Assembly: GCF_004402045.1 (NCBI RefSeq)
Contig: NZ_SOMG01000014.1
Coordinates: forward strand, 186,001 to 250,000
Direction: 5' to 3'
Origin: Lelliottia nimipressuralis
Lineage (GTDB): Bacteria; Pseudomonadota; Gammaproteobacteria; Enterobacterales; Enterobacteriaceae
Length of the DNA: 64,000 bases
Shown here: positions 24,599 to 34,412 of the stretch, piece by piece
Layout: every line of letters begins with the position of its first letter
Numbering within the stretch: the stretch's first letter is position 1
The notes under the pieces: model-generated
What the model was told of the DNA's origin: nothing
Seen by the model: only the letters and a program-made list of their open reading frames with translations
The model's database searches: none
Made by a program: the position numbers and the translations under genes

Positions 24599-25354
24599 AT
24601 GAAATATCTCATTGATAGATTAGTTGTATTTAATACCGACGACGGCACCCTGCATTTGCCTTCCAGCGAGGATGTAATCAGGCTGGCTTTACCTGCTGCA
24701 CGATTGCTGGAGACGTTTTTGTCGTCTGAAGGAAGAGAGCTGACGCGTGAATATCTTCTGGAAACCGTCTGGGATAAGCATGGCTTGCATGCCTCTGGAA
24801 ATAACTTAAATCAATACGTCAGTATTCTTCGCCGTAACCTTTCTCTGCTTGGCTGTCATGAACTCATTATTACTTTGCCGAAACTGGGGTTCAGGCTGAA
24901 TGCGGCTATCAGCATTGAGATTCTGGAAACGGATCCTTCTTCTCCGGACCCGTCCCCATCCATTGTTACGCCTTCTGGCCATTTCCAGCGCCATTTTTTC
25001 ATTGGTAGTATTATTCTTACTTTGCTTATAGGGGCGGCTTTCGGATACTTTTATTATGGTGATACAAATAACGGTGCGACGGTGCTTCATGAACAACACA
25101 ATGAATGCGATATTTATTATCTAAAATATATTTCTGATGAAGAAAAGAAAGAAGCATTAAGCAAAATCATGAGCATCATGAAAAATAATGGCATTCAATG
25201 TAAGAAAAATGATGTGATCATCTATAACAGTGAAACGAGTCTGTCTGATAAAGTTGATTCAAGAGAGGTCTTGTCGTATTGCCATGCCGGGAAAGACCGC
25301 GTTGTTATTTCATGTGATAATTTCTACCGCTACAGATGGGATAAAACGCAATGA
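24599..25354 (+). CDS. ToxR/MarT-like membrane-bound transcriptional regulator (copy 2)
   Basis: 251 residues from ATG 24599 (AGGG seven bases upstream). Winged helix about 1-105 (VWDKHGLHASGNNLNQYVSI, ITLPKLGFRLN), a Pro/Ser-rich linker, one membrane helix (about 133-152) and a periplasmic domain with four Cys at 170, 201, 228, 239. Cys spacing (31, 27, 11) almost equals copy 1 (31, 28, 11). The DNA-binding halves are clearly paralogous and the periplasmic halves more diverged, as expected if each senses something different. Its end overlaps the FidL-like gene by four bases. Confidence 0.82.
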   Translation: MKYLIDRLVVFNTDDGTLHLPSSEDVIRLALPAARLLETFLSSEGRELTREYLLETVWDKHGLHASGNNLNQYVSILRRNLSLLGCHELIITLPKLGFRLNAAISIEILETDPSSPDPSPSIVTPSGHFQRHFFIGSIILTLLIGAAFGYFYYGDTNNGATVLHEQHNECDIYYLKYISDEEKKEALSKIMSIMKNNGIQCKKNDVIIYNSETSLSDKVDSREVLSYCHAGKDRVVISCDNFYRYRWDKTQ

Positions 25355-25836
25355 AGACAATATGGCTGAGTGTGGGATTGTTGGCAACGATTATGTTGAT
25401 CTCTCTTACCCTTTTCCTGAGAAGCAATGAAACGGTGTCCCCTCTGAAATGCAAGGCATTTAGCAGAGCAACGATTGATGTGCAAAATGGCCCTTTAGTC
25501 TTTTCCATTGTTGAAAATTTACAGCTCTATAATGAAAGAAAAGAGGGTATGATCCATTTCAATGGTTATGTGAAATCACCAGACGCAAATATGTATCTCG
25601 AGCGCACAATATATCTTTCTAATGGTATTAAAATCGATAAAGATACGTTCACTTATAAAATCAATAGAATCGTCGCAGCCCCGCTTGATACGACCTCGGA
25701 TAATACATTTGATCAAATGTGGCTAGAAAACACCAGTGACAATAAAACTTTAACGCTTAATATCAAGAACATAAGAGACAGTATATTCACTGTGAGTAGT
25801 CCTTACTCGCTGCAGTATACCTGCGTCAAATATTAG
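25351..25836 (+). CDS. FidL-like membrane-anchored partner protein (copy 2)
   Basis: 161 residues with an N-terminal membrane helix (about 5-23) and a periplasmic domain bounded by Cys34 and Cys158. Shared features with copy 1 include (I)IY(M/L)(N/S)NG(K/I)K in mid-domain and the terminal (F/Y)TC pattern. ATGA overlap with the regulator gene indicates coupled translation. Probable accessory factor of the ToxR-like protein. Confidence 0.75.
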   Translation: MKTIWLSVGLLATIMLISLTLFLRSNETVSPLKCKAFSRATIDVQNGPLVFSIVENLQLYNERKEGMIHFNGYVKSPDANMYLERTIYLSNGIKIDKDTFTYKINRIVAAPLDTTSDNTFDQMWLENTSDNKTLTLNIKNIRDSIFTVSSPYSLQYTCVKY

Positions 25837-25867
25837 CCTGGTTCTCGATATGCGTTGATTGGCTTAA

Positions 25868-25896
25868 TACAACCTCTGCCAGAGGCAGAGGTTGTA
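25868..25896. terminator. Bidirectional hairpin terminator
   Basis: TACAACCTCTGCC-AGA-GGCAGAGGTTGTA, a perfect 13-bp stem between the convergent FidL-like and yibL genes. It marks the right boundary of the accessory island. Confidence 0.75.
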
Positions 25897-25902
25897 AGAG
25901 TA

Positions 25903-26265
25903 TCAGAACGCGGTCTTACAAAAACCCGTCATCTCTTTCAGGCCCATTTCGCGGCCAAGTTCGGTCATCGGGTGCACGACCACCAGACCACGGACGCTTT
26001 TTTTCAGCTTGCCCATGTCGGCCTGCTCTTTTTTAGTGATCGCACGGCGGTGCGGCATGTCCATCAGCTTCTGCGCTTCTTTGCTCAGCTTCTGGCCTTT
26101 GACTTCGCGCAGGCGCTCGATTTCTGTCTCCAGCGTGGCGGCTTCTTTTTCCAGCTCGGCATACTTCTCGGCGGACTCGACCAGCGAGAGGCCAGCCATC
26201 TGGTGGCGGATGAGATCCAGGCGGTCGCTCAGGCGTTTAATTTCGTTCTTTTCGACTTCTTTCAT
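25903..26265 (-). CDS. yibL: YibL family ribosome-associated protein
   Basis: 120-residue cytoplasmic protein, largely alpha-helical with a long charged coiled coil (about 1-70, [20 protein letters not shown]) and a conserved C-terminus ([20 protein letters not shown]). The E. coli homologue co-purifies with ribosomes; its molecular role is unknown. In E. coli it lies between mtlR and lldP, so its place here shows where the island was inserted. Confidence 0.92.
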   Translation of the reverse strand: MKEVEKNEIKRLSDRLDLIRHQMAGLSLVESAEKYAELEKEAATLETEIERLREVKGQKLSKEAQKLMDMPHRRAITKKEQADMGKLKKSVRGLVVVHPMTELGREMGLKEMTGFCKTAF

Positions 26266-26323
26266 GACAAATAACTCTGAAAACGGGGAATTTACAGGGA
26301 AGGATACACCAATGTGAGCAGGC

Positions 26324-26914
26324 TTACTTCTGAAACGCTTTTTTTAAGCTGATTCGGGAAATCAGCTCAGTCAGGGAGAGAACCATAGTGGAACGGACAA
26401 CCTGTTGATAACGCAGCTTTTGCATCGCATATAGCTCTGGATCGCTATTATCAAACTGCGGAGCAGGGGGGAGTGCGGTAACGCAATGCAGCTCGCCGAA
26501 GGGCCCCAGAATCTCATCGTCGGTAAAGGTGTACTCGTTACCGTCATGGTTGAGCTCTTCGCGCAGCGCCATTAACAGCTCCGCATCTTCATACTCTTGT
26601 CGGTTCAACACGCCAAGACCATAAATCAGCTTCAGACGCACGGAGAGATCGCCCAGCGGTCCGTCTCCGTCCAGTAACGGTTCTACAGCATATTTTACCG
26701 CGTAGTCGTCTTTGCGAAACACCTGAAGCACCAGAATATTCACTGCCTCGGTCAGTAACTCGACGGCAGCAATCAGGAAGCTTCGTACGGTTTTGCCAGC
26801 ATTCAGACGCTCAAGCACACGATTTTCAAAGGCCTGGGTTTGTTCCATTATTGCCTGCATATCTGACAATCTGTTATCTGGGCGCAGGCTAACCTGCGCC
26901 ACATTGTGCATCAT
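26324..26914 (-). CDS. mtlR: Mannitol operon repressor MtlR
   Basis: 196-residue all-helical MtlR-family protein ([39 protein letters not shown], ending ISLKKAFQK). It lowers expression of mtlADR in E. coli though it has no classical DNA-binding motif. Overlaps mtlD by four bases and is the last gene of the operon. Confidence 0.96.
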   Translation of the reverse strand: MMHNVAQVSLRPDNRLSDMQAIMEQTQAFENRVLERLNAGKTVRSFLIAAVELLTEAVNILVLQVFRKDDYAVKYAVEPLLDGDGPLGDLSVRLKLIYGLGVLNRQEYEDAELLMALREELNHDGNEYTFTDDEILGPFGELHCVTALPPAPQFDNSDPELYAMQKLRYQQVVRSTMVLSLTELISRISLKKAFQK

Positions 26915-28059
26915 TTGGTTGCGTTGTATGCGTTAACCGCCTCCGCAACCACGTCGCTGTTGGCGTCCAGACCGGAAATCTGCGCCAGCGCAGCCTGTGC
27001 GCCTTTGTCATCAATCAGCTGAGCCAGCTCAATCGCCTGTGGGTCCTGTTCGCTGCGGTAGTGCATCGCGGCGGCAATCCCTTTCACCAGGTTGGCGTGC
27101 GGCAGACCGTATTCCAGCGTGCCGAGCAGCGGCTTAATCAGGCGGTCGCCGGCGCTCAGTTTACGCAGCGGCTGACGGCCAACGCGCTCAACGTCATCTT
27201 TCAGATACGGGTTTTCAAAGCGACCGAGGATTTTCTGGATGTATGCTGCGTGTTTCTCAGCATCAAAACCGTAGCGTTTGATCAGTACCGCACCGCTCTC
27301 TTCCATTGCCCCTTTTACCACCGCACGGATCTTCTCATCGAGGATCGCGTCACGGATGGTCTGATGACCGGCCAATTTTCCGAGGTACGCGGTTATAGCA
27401 TGCCCGGTGTTCAGCGTGAAGAGTTTGCGTTCGACAAATGCCATCAGGTTATCGGTTAATTCCATCCCCGGAATGGTCGGCAGCGCGCCCTTAAACTGGG
27501 TTTTATCGACAATCCACTCGCTGAAGGTTTCGACAGTCACTTCCAGCGGGTCATTGGTGGCGGATTCTGACGGCGGCACGATACGATCCACGGCGGAATC
27601 GACAAAACCCACGTGTGCTTCAACCCAGGCCTTGTCTTCGTCTGCTACAGCGTTGAGCACGTGGCCTTTCAGCTGCGTGGTGCCGCGCACCATGTTTTCG
27701 CAGGCAATGATGTTCAGCGGGGTGTCGATGCCCTGTGCTTTGCGTTTTGCCAGACCTTTTGCGACGGCAGGGGCGATGCGCTCCAGCACGACCGGGCCCA
27801 CGGCAGTGGTCACCAGATCGACGCTGGCGATCAGGTCGATAACATCTTCGCCGATGCTGCTTACCGCGTTGACGCCAGATACCGTCTCAACCTGCTCGTT
27901 TTCTCCTACCACATGAACCTGATAGCTATGACGGGCATTCAGGGCATCCAGGACGACCTGATTCACATCGGCGAATGTCAGCGTAATGCCCGCGTCTGCC
28001 AGCAGTTTACCGATAAAACCACGACCGATATTACCTGCGCCAAAATGTAATGCTTTCAT
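26911..28059 (-). CDS. mtlD: Mannitol-1-phosphate 5-dehydrogenase
   Basis: Oxidises mannitol 1-phosphate to fructose 6-phosphate with NAD. 382 residues, starting [20 protein letters not shown], which contains the Rossmann GxGNxGRGF motif. The catalytic Lys lies in the helical domain ([18 protein letters not shown]). ATG 28059 matches the family start although the frame continues upstream. Confidence 0.98.
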   Translation of the reverse strand: MKALHFGAGNIGRGFIGKLLADAGITLTFADVNQVVLDALNARHSYQVHVVGENEQVETVSGVNAVSSIGEDVIDLIASVDLVTTAVGPVVLERIAPAVAKGLAKRKAQGIDTPLNIIACENMVRGTTQLKGHVLNAVADEDKAWVEAHVGFVDSAVDRIVPPSESATNDPLEVTVETFSEWIVDKTQFKGALPTIPGMELTDNLMAFVERKLFTLNTGHAITAYLGKLAGHQTIRDAILDEKIRAVVKGAMEESGAVLIKRYGFDAEKHAAYIQKILGRFENPYLKDDVERVGRQPLRKLSAGDRLIKPLLGTLEYGLPHANLVKGIAAAMHYRSEQDPQAIELAQLIDDKGAQAALAQISGLDANSDVVAEAVNAYNATK

Positions 28060-28088
28060 AGTGTTAACCTTTATCAATGTTTTTACCC

Positions 28089-28150
28089 GAGAGGGCTGGG
28101 GTGAGGAACTTTTTCCCCTCACCCTAGCCCTCTCCCCATGGGGGAGAGGG
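28089..28150. repeat. Dispersed palindromic repeat, copy 1 (full length)
   Basis: GAGAGGGCTGGGGTGAGG (28089-28106), its inverted copy CCTCACCCTAGCCCTCTC (28117-28134, one mismatch), then the palindrome CCCTCTCCCCATGGGGGAGAGGG overlapping it. Three arms give alternative hairpins. It lies between mtlA and mtlD, where it may separate their expression levels. Related copies are at 32977, 39736 and 54675. Confidence 0.85.
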
Positions 28151-28160
28151 AGGAGTACCG

Positions 28161-30068
28161 TTATTTGTTGAGCAGTGCCAGAACTTCTTCAACGCTTTCA
28201 GTCTGTGCCAGGCGCTCAATGACGGACTCATCATCCAGCGCGTTGGTCAGGCTGGTAATCACCTGAATGTGCTCGTTGTTGCGGGCGGCGATACCAATCA
28301 CCAGACGGGCAATGTCATCTTCTTCTTCACCGAAGCGCACGCCCTGCGGGTACTGACAGAATACGACGCCGGTCTTCAGGACGCGATCTTTCGCTTCAAC
28401 CGTTCCGTGTGGCACCGCAATGGATTCACCCAGATAGGTTGGCGTCAGTTTTTCGCGTTCCAGCATCGCGTCGACGTATTCAGGCTGAACGTAGCCGCCT
28501 TTTACCAGCTGCTCACCGGCAAAGCGAATCGCTTCTTCTTTGGTCGCCGCTGTACGACCGAGGAAGATGTTCTCGGCACCCAGTTTGAACAGGTGGGCGT
28601 TGCTCTCGTCAAAGCTGTCCTGCAGGCTGGAGCGTACTTTCACTTCGTTGTCTTCGTGACGCTGCGCGGCAACCAGACGTTCGGTCAGGTTAGTGTACAG
28701 ACCGCTGTCGAGGAAGTTGGTCAGTGAGATGTGCTGTGCCTGCGGTACCTGGCGCATGGCGCGTTCGGTCAGGTCACGGTGCGTAATCACCAGGTCAACA
28801 TCCGGTGGCAGGCTGTTAATGGCGCTGTTGGTCACGGAGATGTTGGTCAGGCCCGCATCCTGCACTTTATTACGCAGCACGCCTGCACCCATTGCGCTGG
28901 AACCCATACCGGCATCACAGGCAACGATGATTTTACGCACGTGGCTCAGGTCGTTAGATACGTCGCCCGCCGCCAGTGGGGTCGCGCCTTTGGATTCGGC
29001 TTTCATGTCGTGCATACGACGCGTTGCCGCTTCGATATCGTCGTCTTCTTTCACTTTGCTGGTTTTCAGCAGGATAGAAGAGACAACGAAGGAGACCGCC
29101 ATTGCCGCACAGATGGCCGCGATGTTCGCGAAGTAAGCCCCTTTTGGCGTCATCGCCAGTACCGCCAGGATGGAACCCGGGGAGGCAGGAGAAACCAGAC
29201 CACCGCCCAGCACGCTCAGGGTGAACACGCCGGTCATACCGCCGAGGATAACGGCCAGGATCAGACGTGGATTCATCAGCACGTACGGGAAGTAAATTTC
29301 GTGGATACCGCCCAGGAAGTGAATGATAGCCGCACCGCCAGCTGACTGTTTCGCGCTGCCACGGCCAAAGAACATGTACGCCAGCAGAACGCCCATACCC
29401 GGACCTGGGTTCGCTTCAATCAGGAAGAAGATGGACTTGCCGAGGTCATGAGACTGCTGAATACCCAGCGGCGAGAAGATACCGTGGTTGATGGCGTTGT
29501 TAAGGAACAGGATTTTCGCCGGTTCAACGAAGATAGACGCCAGCGGCAGCATGTCATGCGCCACCATAAAGTTAACGCCTGCTGCCAGAATTTTAGACAG
29601 CACTTCAACCGCAGGGCCAATGCCGAGGAACGCCAGAATCGCGAGGATCATCCCGATGATGCCCGCAGAGAAGTTGTTCACCAGCATTTCGAAGCCGGAT
29701 TTGATCTTACCATCAACCCAGACGTCGAATTTCTTAATCGCCCAGCCGCCCAGAGGACCGGCAATCATCGCACCGAGGAACATCGGCATATCCGCACCGA
29801 CGATAACACCCATGGTGGTGATAGCCCCCACGACGCCACCACGGTCACCGCCCACCAGACGACCACCGGTGAAACCGATGAGCAGCGGCAGGAGATAGGT
29901 AATCATTGGGCCAACAAGTTTCGCCAGCGTTTCGTTAGGCAACCACCCTGTCGGAATGAACAATGCAGTGATGATACCCCACGCGATAAACGCGCCGATA
30001 TTTGGCATCACCATGTTGCTGAGGAAACGACCAAAGCTTTGAACTTTGATCTTGAAATCGGATGACAT
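28161..30068 (-). CDS. mtlA: PTS mannitol-specific enzyme IICBA
   Basis: Imports and phosphorylates mannitol to mannitol 1-phosphate. 635 residues: membrane IIC domain (about 1-335, with [15 protein letters not shown]), IIB domain with the phosphocysteine loop [13 protein letters not shown] (near 384), and IIA domain with phosphohistidine in [12 protein letters not shown] (near 553). All phosphorylation sites are intact. First gene of mtlADR. Confidence 0.98.
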   Translation of the reverse strand: MSSDFKIKVQSFGRFLSNMVMPNIGAFIAWGIITALFIPTGWLPNETLAKLVGPMITYLLPLLIGFTGGRLVGGDRGGVVGAITTMGVIVGADMPMFLGAMIAGPLGGWAIKKFDVWVDGKIKSGFEMLVNNFSAGIIGMILAILAFLGIGPAVEVLSKILAAGVNFMVAHDMLPLASIFVEPAKILFLNNAINHGIFSPLGIQQSHDLGKSIFFLIEANPGPGMGVLLAYMFFGRGSAKQSAGGAAIIHFLGGIHEIYFPYVLMNPRLILAVILGGMTGVFTLSVLGGGLVSPASPGSILAVLAMTPKGAYFANIAAICAAMAVSFVVSSILLKTSKVKEDDDIEAATRRMHDMKAESKGATPLAAGDVSNDLSHVRKIIVACDAGMGSSAMGAGVLRNKVQDAGLTNISVTNSAINSLPPDVDLVITHRDLTERAMRQVPQAQHISLTNFLDSGLYTNLTERLVAAQRHEDNEVKVRSSLQDSFDESNAHLFKLGAENIFLGRTAATKEEAIRFAGEQLVKGGYVQPEYVDAMLEREKLTPTYLGESIAVPHGTVEAKDRVLKTGVVFCQYPQGVRFGEEEDDIARLVIGIAARNNEHIQVITSLTNALDDESVIERLAQTESVEEVLALLNK

Positions 30069-30210
30069 AAAACACCCCTTCTTATGTTTACGCTTAGGCT
30101 TGCGGCCCGAGGTTTATCGTTAATGTGCGGCGGCAGAGGTAGCCGGACCCTGTTCTGATGCTGTGAAATCTGGCACTGAATCGTTCAACTGTCCAGATAG
30201 CGAAAATTTG

Positions 30211-30226
30211 TGTGATGCGCATCACG
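30211..30226. promoter_or_regulatory. CRP site 1 (mtlA)
   Basis: TGTGATGCGCATCACG: both half-sites of TGTGA-N6-TCACA with one mismatch. Confidence 0.75.
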
Positions 30227-30254
30227 TAAATGTAGGGGGTGTGGCATTCAATGA

Positions 30255-30270
30255 GGTGATCTGAATCACA
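30255..30270. promoter_or_regulatory. CRP site 2 (mtlA)
   Basis: GGTGATCTGAATCACA: one mismatch to TGTGA-N6-TCACA. Confidence 0.7.
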
Positions 30271-30327
30271 AAAACAGTGGACAAAAAAAATACGATGACG
30301 AGAAATAACGCAAAAACCACCTGTTTA

Positions 30328-30343
30328 TGTGATTGTTGTCACG
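30328..30343. promoter_or_regulatory. CRP site 3 (mtlA)
   Basis: TGTGATTGTTGTCACG: one mismatch to the consensus. Confidence 0.75.
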
Positions 30344-30371
30344 TTTTGATATTGTGTGTTTGTTTCTGGAT

Positions 30372-30387
30372 TGTGACTGATTTCACA
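30372..30387. promoter_or_regulatory. CRP site 4 (mtlA)
   Basis: TGTGACTGATTTCACA: exact match to TGTGA-N6-TCACA. The E. coli mtl promoter is known for multiple CRP sites. Confidence 0.8.
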
Positions 30388-30727
30388 AAATATTTTTATG
30401 CAGATTTCTCCAGCTGCGATCGGCGGCAAACTTTGCTTAGCGATTCTGCTTCAGGATGGCATAGCGCAACACGTAAAGCTAAAAAACCACTTTTGATGTG
30501 TGGTATGGCGAAAAGTTAAAAGGTGGATTACGCTCATATTGTAAGGTTAAGTCTATTATTATTCAGGATATATTTTGACACGCTTATAAACTTGCATGGA
30601 GATATTATAAAAACCCATACTCCCCGGCTCTGGAAATAATAAGTACCACCCCGTTTTTATAAAAATTAATTAGGTTGCGTACTGTTATATTAATTTAATG
30701 AATTGACGTTGTTTAAGTGAGGAGAAT

Positions 30728-31084
30728 ATGTTTCTCAACTATTTTGCGCTTGGCGTATTGATTTTTGTATTTCTGGTCCTTTTTTACGGAATCATCGCCA
30801 TTCATGACATACCTTACAATATGGCCAAAAAGCGTAACCATCCGCATGCCGATGCGATTCATACGGCAGGGTGGATTAGCCTGTTTACGCTTCATGCCAT
30901 CTGGCCGTTCCTGTGGATTTGGGCCACGCTGTACCGTGAAGACCGCGGTTGGGGCATGCAAAACCATATTACAAAGCCTGATGAGGTCCCGGGCATGGAT
31001 GCGCTGGCCAAACGCGTGGCGGAACTCGAACAAAAGCTGGCCGTAGTACAGCCTACTGCTGATAAGAACACGCTGGAGCGCTAA
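30728..31084 (+). CDS. yibI: DUF3302 inner-membrane protein YibI
   Basis: 118 residues with two membrane helices (about 5-24 and 46-70) and a hydrophilic C-terminal tail ending in a short coiled coil ([13 protein letters not shown]). GAGGAGA precedes the ATG. It is paired with yibH two bases downstream, as in E. coli, and probably forms part of the same export assembly. Function not established. Confidence 0.92.
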   Translation: MFLNYFALGVLIFVFLVLFYGIIAIHDIPYNMAKKRNHPHADAIHTAGWISLFTLHAIWPFLWIWATLYREDRGWGMQNHITKPDEVPGMDALAKRVAELEQKLAVVQPTADKNTLER

Positions 31085-31086
31085 TC

Positions 31087-32223
31087 ATGGATCTGTTGAT
31101 TATTTTGACCTATGTGGCATTTGCCTGGGTGATTTTTAAAATATTCCGTATTCCGGTAAACCAGTGGACGCTTGCCACCGCGACATTAGGTGGTGTGTTT
31201 ATTGTTGCCGGACTTATTCTGCTAATGAACTATAACCATCCGTATACCTTTACGGCGCAAAAAGCGGTTATTTCTATTCCGATCACGCCGCAGGTGACTG
31301 GCGTGGTAAGTGAAGTAACCGATAAAAATAACCAGCTCATTAAAAAAGGCGAAGTGTTATTTAAACTGGATCCAGGCCGTTATCAGGCGCGCGTTGACAG
31401 ACTCCAGGCTGACCTGGTGACCGCGACGCACAACATCGATAATCTGAAAGCGCAGCTGGCGGAAGCCGTCGCCAATACCACGCGCGTCTCCGCTGAGCGC
31501 GATCGCCTGTACAAAGATTATCAGCGCTACCTGAAAGGCAGCCAGGCGAAGGTGAATCCCTTCTCTGAAAGCGATATCGACAACGCGCGGCAGAACTATC
31601 TGGCACAGGATGCGCTGGTAAAAGGCTCCGTTGCTGAACAGGTGCAGATTCAAAGCCAGTTAGACAGCATGGTGAACGGCGAGCAGTCGCAGATTGCCTC
31701 CCTGCGCGCTCAGCTTGCTGAAGCCAAATACAACCTGGATCAGACCGTGGTGCGTGCGCCGAGCAATGGCTATATCACCCAGGTGCTGATCCGTCCGGGA
31801 ACCTATGCCGCCGCGCTGCCTCTGCGCCCGGTGATGGTCTTTATCCCTGAACAGAAGCGTCAGATCGTGGCCCAGTTCCGCCAGAACTCGCTGCTGCGTC
31901 TTAAGCCGGGTGATGAAGCGGAAGTGGTGTTTAACGCGCTGCCGGGCCAGGTGTTCACCGGTAAGCTCACCAGCGTTCTGCCGGTGGTGCCTGGCGGGTC
32001 GTATCAGGCTCAGGGCGCGCTGCAGGCACTGAGCGTCGTCCCGGGTACGGATGGCGTACAAGCGCTGATTGAGCTGGAGCCTAACGCCGACGTCGATGCG
32101 CTGCCAGACGGTATCTATGCCCAGGTGGCCGTCTATTCGGACCATTTCGCCCACGTGTCGGTCATGCGTAAAGTGTTGCTGCGTATGACCAGCTGGATGC
32201 ACTACCTCTATCTCGATCACTAA
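31087..32223 (+). CDS. yibH: HlyD-family membrane fusion protein YibH
   Basis: 378 residues: two N-terminal hydrophobic segments, about 1-18 and 29-46; a biotinyl-lipoyl-like domain ([35 protein letters not shown]); a coiled-coil hairpin (about 98-215); and a beta-barrel domain. Periplasmic adaptor of a transport or efflux system; the partner pump is not encoded nearby, but YibI may stand in. A terminator follows directly. Confidence 0.93.
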   Translation: MDLLIILTYVAFAWVIFKIFRIPVNQWTLATATLGGVFIVAGLILLMNYNHPYTFTAQKAVISIPITPQVTGVVSEVTDKNNQLIKKGEVLFKLDPGRYQARVDRLQADLVTATHNIDNLKAQLAEAVANTTRVSAERDRLYKDYQRYLKGSQAKVNPFSESDIDNARQNYLAQDALVKGSVAEQVQIQSQLDSMVNGEQSQIASLRAQLAEAKYNLDQTVVRAPSNGYITQVLIRPGTYAAALPLRPVMVFIPEQKRQIVAQFRQNSLLRLKPGDEAEVVFNALPGQVFTGKLTSVLPVVPGGSYQAQGALQALSVVPGTDGVQALIELEPNADVDALPDGIYAQVAVYSDHFAHVSVMRKVLLRMTSWMHYLYLDH

Positions 32224-32230
32224 TCCCTCC

Positions 32231-32266
32231 AGGGCAGGAATGCGACACGCATACCTGCCCTTTTTT
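32231..32266 (+). terminator. Rho-independent terminator after yibH
   Basis: AGGGCAGG...CCTGCCC with an inner ATGCG/CGCAT stem, followed by six Ts (32261-32266). Confidence 0.92.
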
Positions 32267-32314
32267 CATCGCTTGATCCATACTGACGTTTTTTCCGGCA
32301 TCAAGGATCAGGCA

Positions 32315-32923
32315 ATGAAACTCATCGGCAGCTACACCAGTCCCTTCGTGCGAAAAATTTCGATTCTCCTGCTGGAGAAAGGGATTGAATTTGAATTCAT
32401 CAATGAACAGCCCTACAACGCCGAAAATGGCGTCGCGCAGTACAACCCGCTGGGGAAAGTCCCGGCACTGGTGACGGACGAGGGTGAATACTGGTTCGAT
32501 TCCCCCATTATTGCGGAGTATATCGAGCTGTTGGGCGTTGCCCCGGCAATGCTACCTGCTGACCCAAAAGCGGCGCTGGCGGTGAAGCAAATTGAAGCCC
32601 TGGCCGATGGCATCATGGATGCGGCTCTCACCTCCGTGCGTGAACAGGCAAGGCCTGCCGCCCAGCAGTCAGAAAACGAACTACTGCGCCAGCGGGAAAA
32701 AATCAGCCGCAGCCTGGACAGGTGTGAACAGCTTATCCGGGAGGGGAAGATCGAAACCGACAGCCTGAACCTGGCGACAATCGCCATCGCCTGCGCCATT
32801 GGCTATCTCAACTTCCGCCGCGTTTCCCCTGGCTGGTGCGTAGACCGTCCGCTGCTGGTGAAGCTTGCAGACACGCTTTTTAGCCGCGAGAGCTTTGCCC
32901 GTACCGAACCACCAAAGGCTTGA
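32315..32923 (+). CDS. yibF: Glutathione S-transferase family protein YibF
   Basis: 202 residues. Thioredoxin-like N-terminal domain (1-80) with [17 protein letters not shown], where Ser/Thr in YTSPF replaces a catalytic Cys/Tyr, and the glutathione-binding [19 protein letters not shown]. All-helical C-terminal domain. The E. coli homologue binds glutathione but its substrate is unknown. ATG 32315 has AAGGA upstream. Confidence 0.93.
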   Translation: MKLIGSYTSPFVRKISILLLEKGIEFEFINEQPYNAENGVAQYNPLGKVPALVTDEGEYWFDSPIIAEYIELLGVAPAMLPADPKAALAVKQIEALADGIMDAALTSVREQARPAAQQSENELLRQREKISRSLDRCEQLIREGKIETDSLNLATIAIACAIGYLNFRRVSPGWCVDRPLLVKLADTLFSRESFARTEPPKA

Positions 32924-32976
32924 TGCGGGTTATAACACTTCGCCGCTGGAGGCGGTACAATCTCTCCACATGTTAA

Positions 32977-33000
32977 CTCCCTCTCCCGTCGGGAGGGGGG
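32977..33000. repeat. Dispersed palindromic repeat, copy 2 (short)
   Basis: CTCCCTCTCCCGTCGGGAGG: only the central palindrome of the family. It lies 27 bases before the selA start and could fold in its leader. Confidence 0.65.
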
Positions 33001-33026
33001 AAGATATTTACTCGCCAGGCGCTTTC

Positions 33027-34412
33027 ATGACTACTCATCATTCGCTGTACAGCCAGATCCCCGCTACCGACCGTCTTCTTCGCGAGCCCCGCATTCATGC
33101 TGCCGTTGAGCGTTTTGGCCATACCGCGACGGTGGAGATGTTACGCCTGCTTCAGGATGAAGCCCGAAGCGCTATTCAGTCAGAAAACGCCTTACCCGAC
33201 TGGTGTGCAGCGTGGGAGCAGGAAGTTGAACACCGGCTGGACGAGAAAGCGCAAAGCGCGTTACGCCCGGTGATCAACCTGACGGGTACCGTCCTGCATA
33301 CGAACCTGGGCCGCGCACAGCAGGCGGAAGAGGCCATTTCTGCGGTCGTGCAGGCCATGCGCGCGCCTGTGACGCTGGAGTACGATCTGGACGGCGCCGG
33401 GCGCGGGCATCGCGATCGCGCGCTGGCGGAGCTGCTGTGCCGGCTGACCGGCGCGGAAGATGCCTGCATTGTGAATAACAACGCTGCGGCGGTGCTGCTG
33501 ATGCTGGCGGCCACCGCCAGCGGCAAAGAGGTGGTGGTTTCCCGCGGCGAGCTGGTGGAAATTGGCGGGGCGTTTCGCATCCCGGACGTGATGCGCCAGG
33601 CGGGCTGCACGCTACATGAAGTGGGCACCACTAACCGTACGCATGCGAAAGATTATCGCGCGGCGGTGAATGAAAATACCGCCCTGCTGATGAAGGTCCA
33701 CACCAGCAATTACCATATCGAAGGCTTCACCAAAACGGTTGAAGAGGCCGAGCTGGCGGCGATTGGGCGCGAACTGAATATACCGGTGATTGCCGATCTC
33801 GGCAGCGGCTCGCTGGTGGATCTGAGCCAGTACGGTCTGCCAAAAGAGCCGATGCCGCAAGAGATGATTGCAGCGGGCGTCAGCCTGGTCAGCTTTTCCG
33901 GCGACAAACTGCTGGGCGGGCCGCAGGCCGGGATTATCGTGGGTAAACGCGAGCTGATTGCGAAGCTGCAGCAGCATCCGCTCAAGCGCGCCCTGCGTGC
34001 CGATAAAATGACCCTTGCCGCGCTGGACGCGACGCTGCGGCTTTATCTGCATCCCGAGAAGCTGGCCGACAGCCTGCCCACGCTGCGTCTGCTAACCCGT
34101 GATGCCGCCTCGATTCGCGCCCAGGCCGAGTTACTGCTGCCGCGCGTAGCTCCGCACTACCCCGATTTTGACGTGCGCATTGAGCCTTGCCAGTCTCAGA
34201 TTGGCAGCGGTTCGCTGCCGGTGGACAGGCTGCCGAGTGAAGCGCTTACGTTCACCCCGCGTGACGGGCGCGGCAGCCGCCTTGACGCCCTGTCGTCGCG
34301 CTGGCGCGGTCTGCCGACGCCGCTTATCGGGCGGATTTACGACGGCCGAATGTGGCTGGATCTGCGCTGCCTTGAAGATGAAGAGCGATTTCTGGAGATG
34401 TTGTTGAAATGA
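33027..34412 (+). CDS. selA: L-seryl-tRNA(Sec) selenium transferase
   Basis: PLP enzyme converting seryl-tRNA(Sec) to selenocysteyl-tRNA(Sec) with selenophosphate, a decamer in E. coli. 461 residues (E. coli about 463). N-terminal tRNA-contact domain, then fold-type I PLP domain with the Lys in [17 protein letters not shown] 33027 ([12 protein letters not shown]) matches the family start. Followed by selB with a four-base overlap. Confidence 0.97.
   Translation: MTTHHSLYSQIPATDRLLREPRIHAAVERFGHTATVEMLRLLQDEARSAIQSENALPDWCAAWEQEVEHRLDEKAQSALRPVINLTGTVLHTNLGRAQQAEEAISAVVQAMRAPVTLEYDLDGAGRGHRDRALAELLCRLTGAEDACIVNNNAAAVLLMLAATASGKEVVVSRGELVEIGGAFRIPDVMRQAGCTLHEVGTTNRTHAKDYRAAVNENTALLMKVHTSNYHIEGFTKTVEEAELAAIGRELNIPVIADLGSGSLVDLSQYGLPKEPMPQEMIAAGVSLVSFSGDKLLGGPQAGIIVGKRELIAKLQQHPLKRALRADKMTLAALDATLRLYLHPEKLADSLPTLRLLTRDAASIRAQAELLLPRVAPHYPDFDVRIEPCQSQIGSGSLPVDRLPSEALTFTPRDGRGSRLDALSSRWRGLPTPLIGRIYDGRMWLDLRCLEDEERFLEMLLK

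Larger units (their letters stand above)
30069..30727. promoter_or_regulatory. mtlA/yibI divergent control region
   Basis: 659 bases without a gene. The mtlA half (30200-30390) carries four CRP-type sites, listed separately. The yibI half (30390-30727) is AT-rich; TTGACA at 30575-30580 is a possible -35 box but no -10 lies at the proper distance. A frame at 30277-30519 overlaps the CRP sites and is rejected as a gene. Confidence 0.7.

Noticed and set aside
14811-25902. Integrase, tRNA attachment site or insertion sequence at the island edges
   Set aside because: None could be found on either side; the island's route of entry is unresolved.
30277-30519. 80-codon frame upstream of mtlA
   Set aside because: It spans two CRP sites and has no ribosome site; a chance frame in regulatory DNA.
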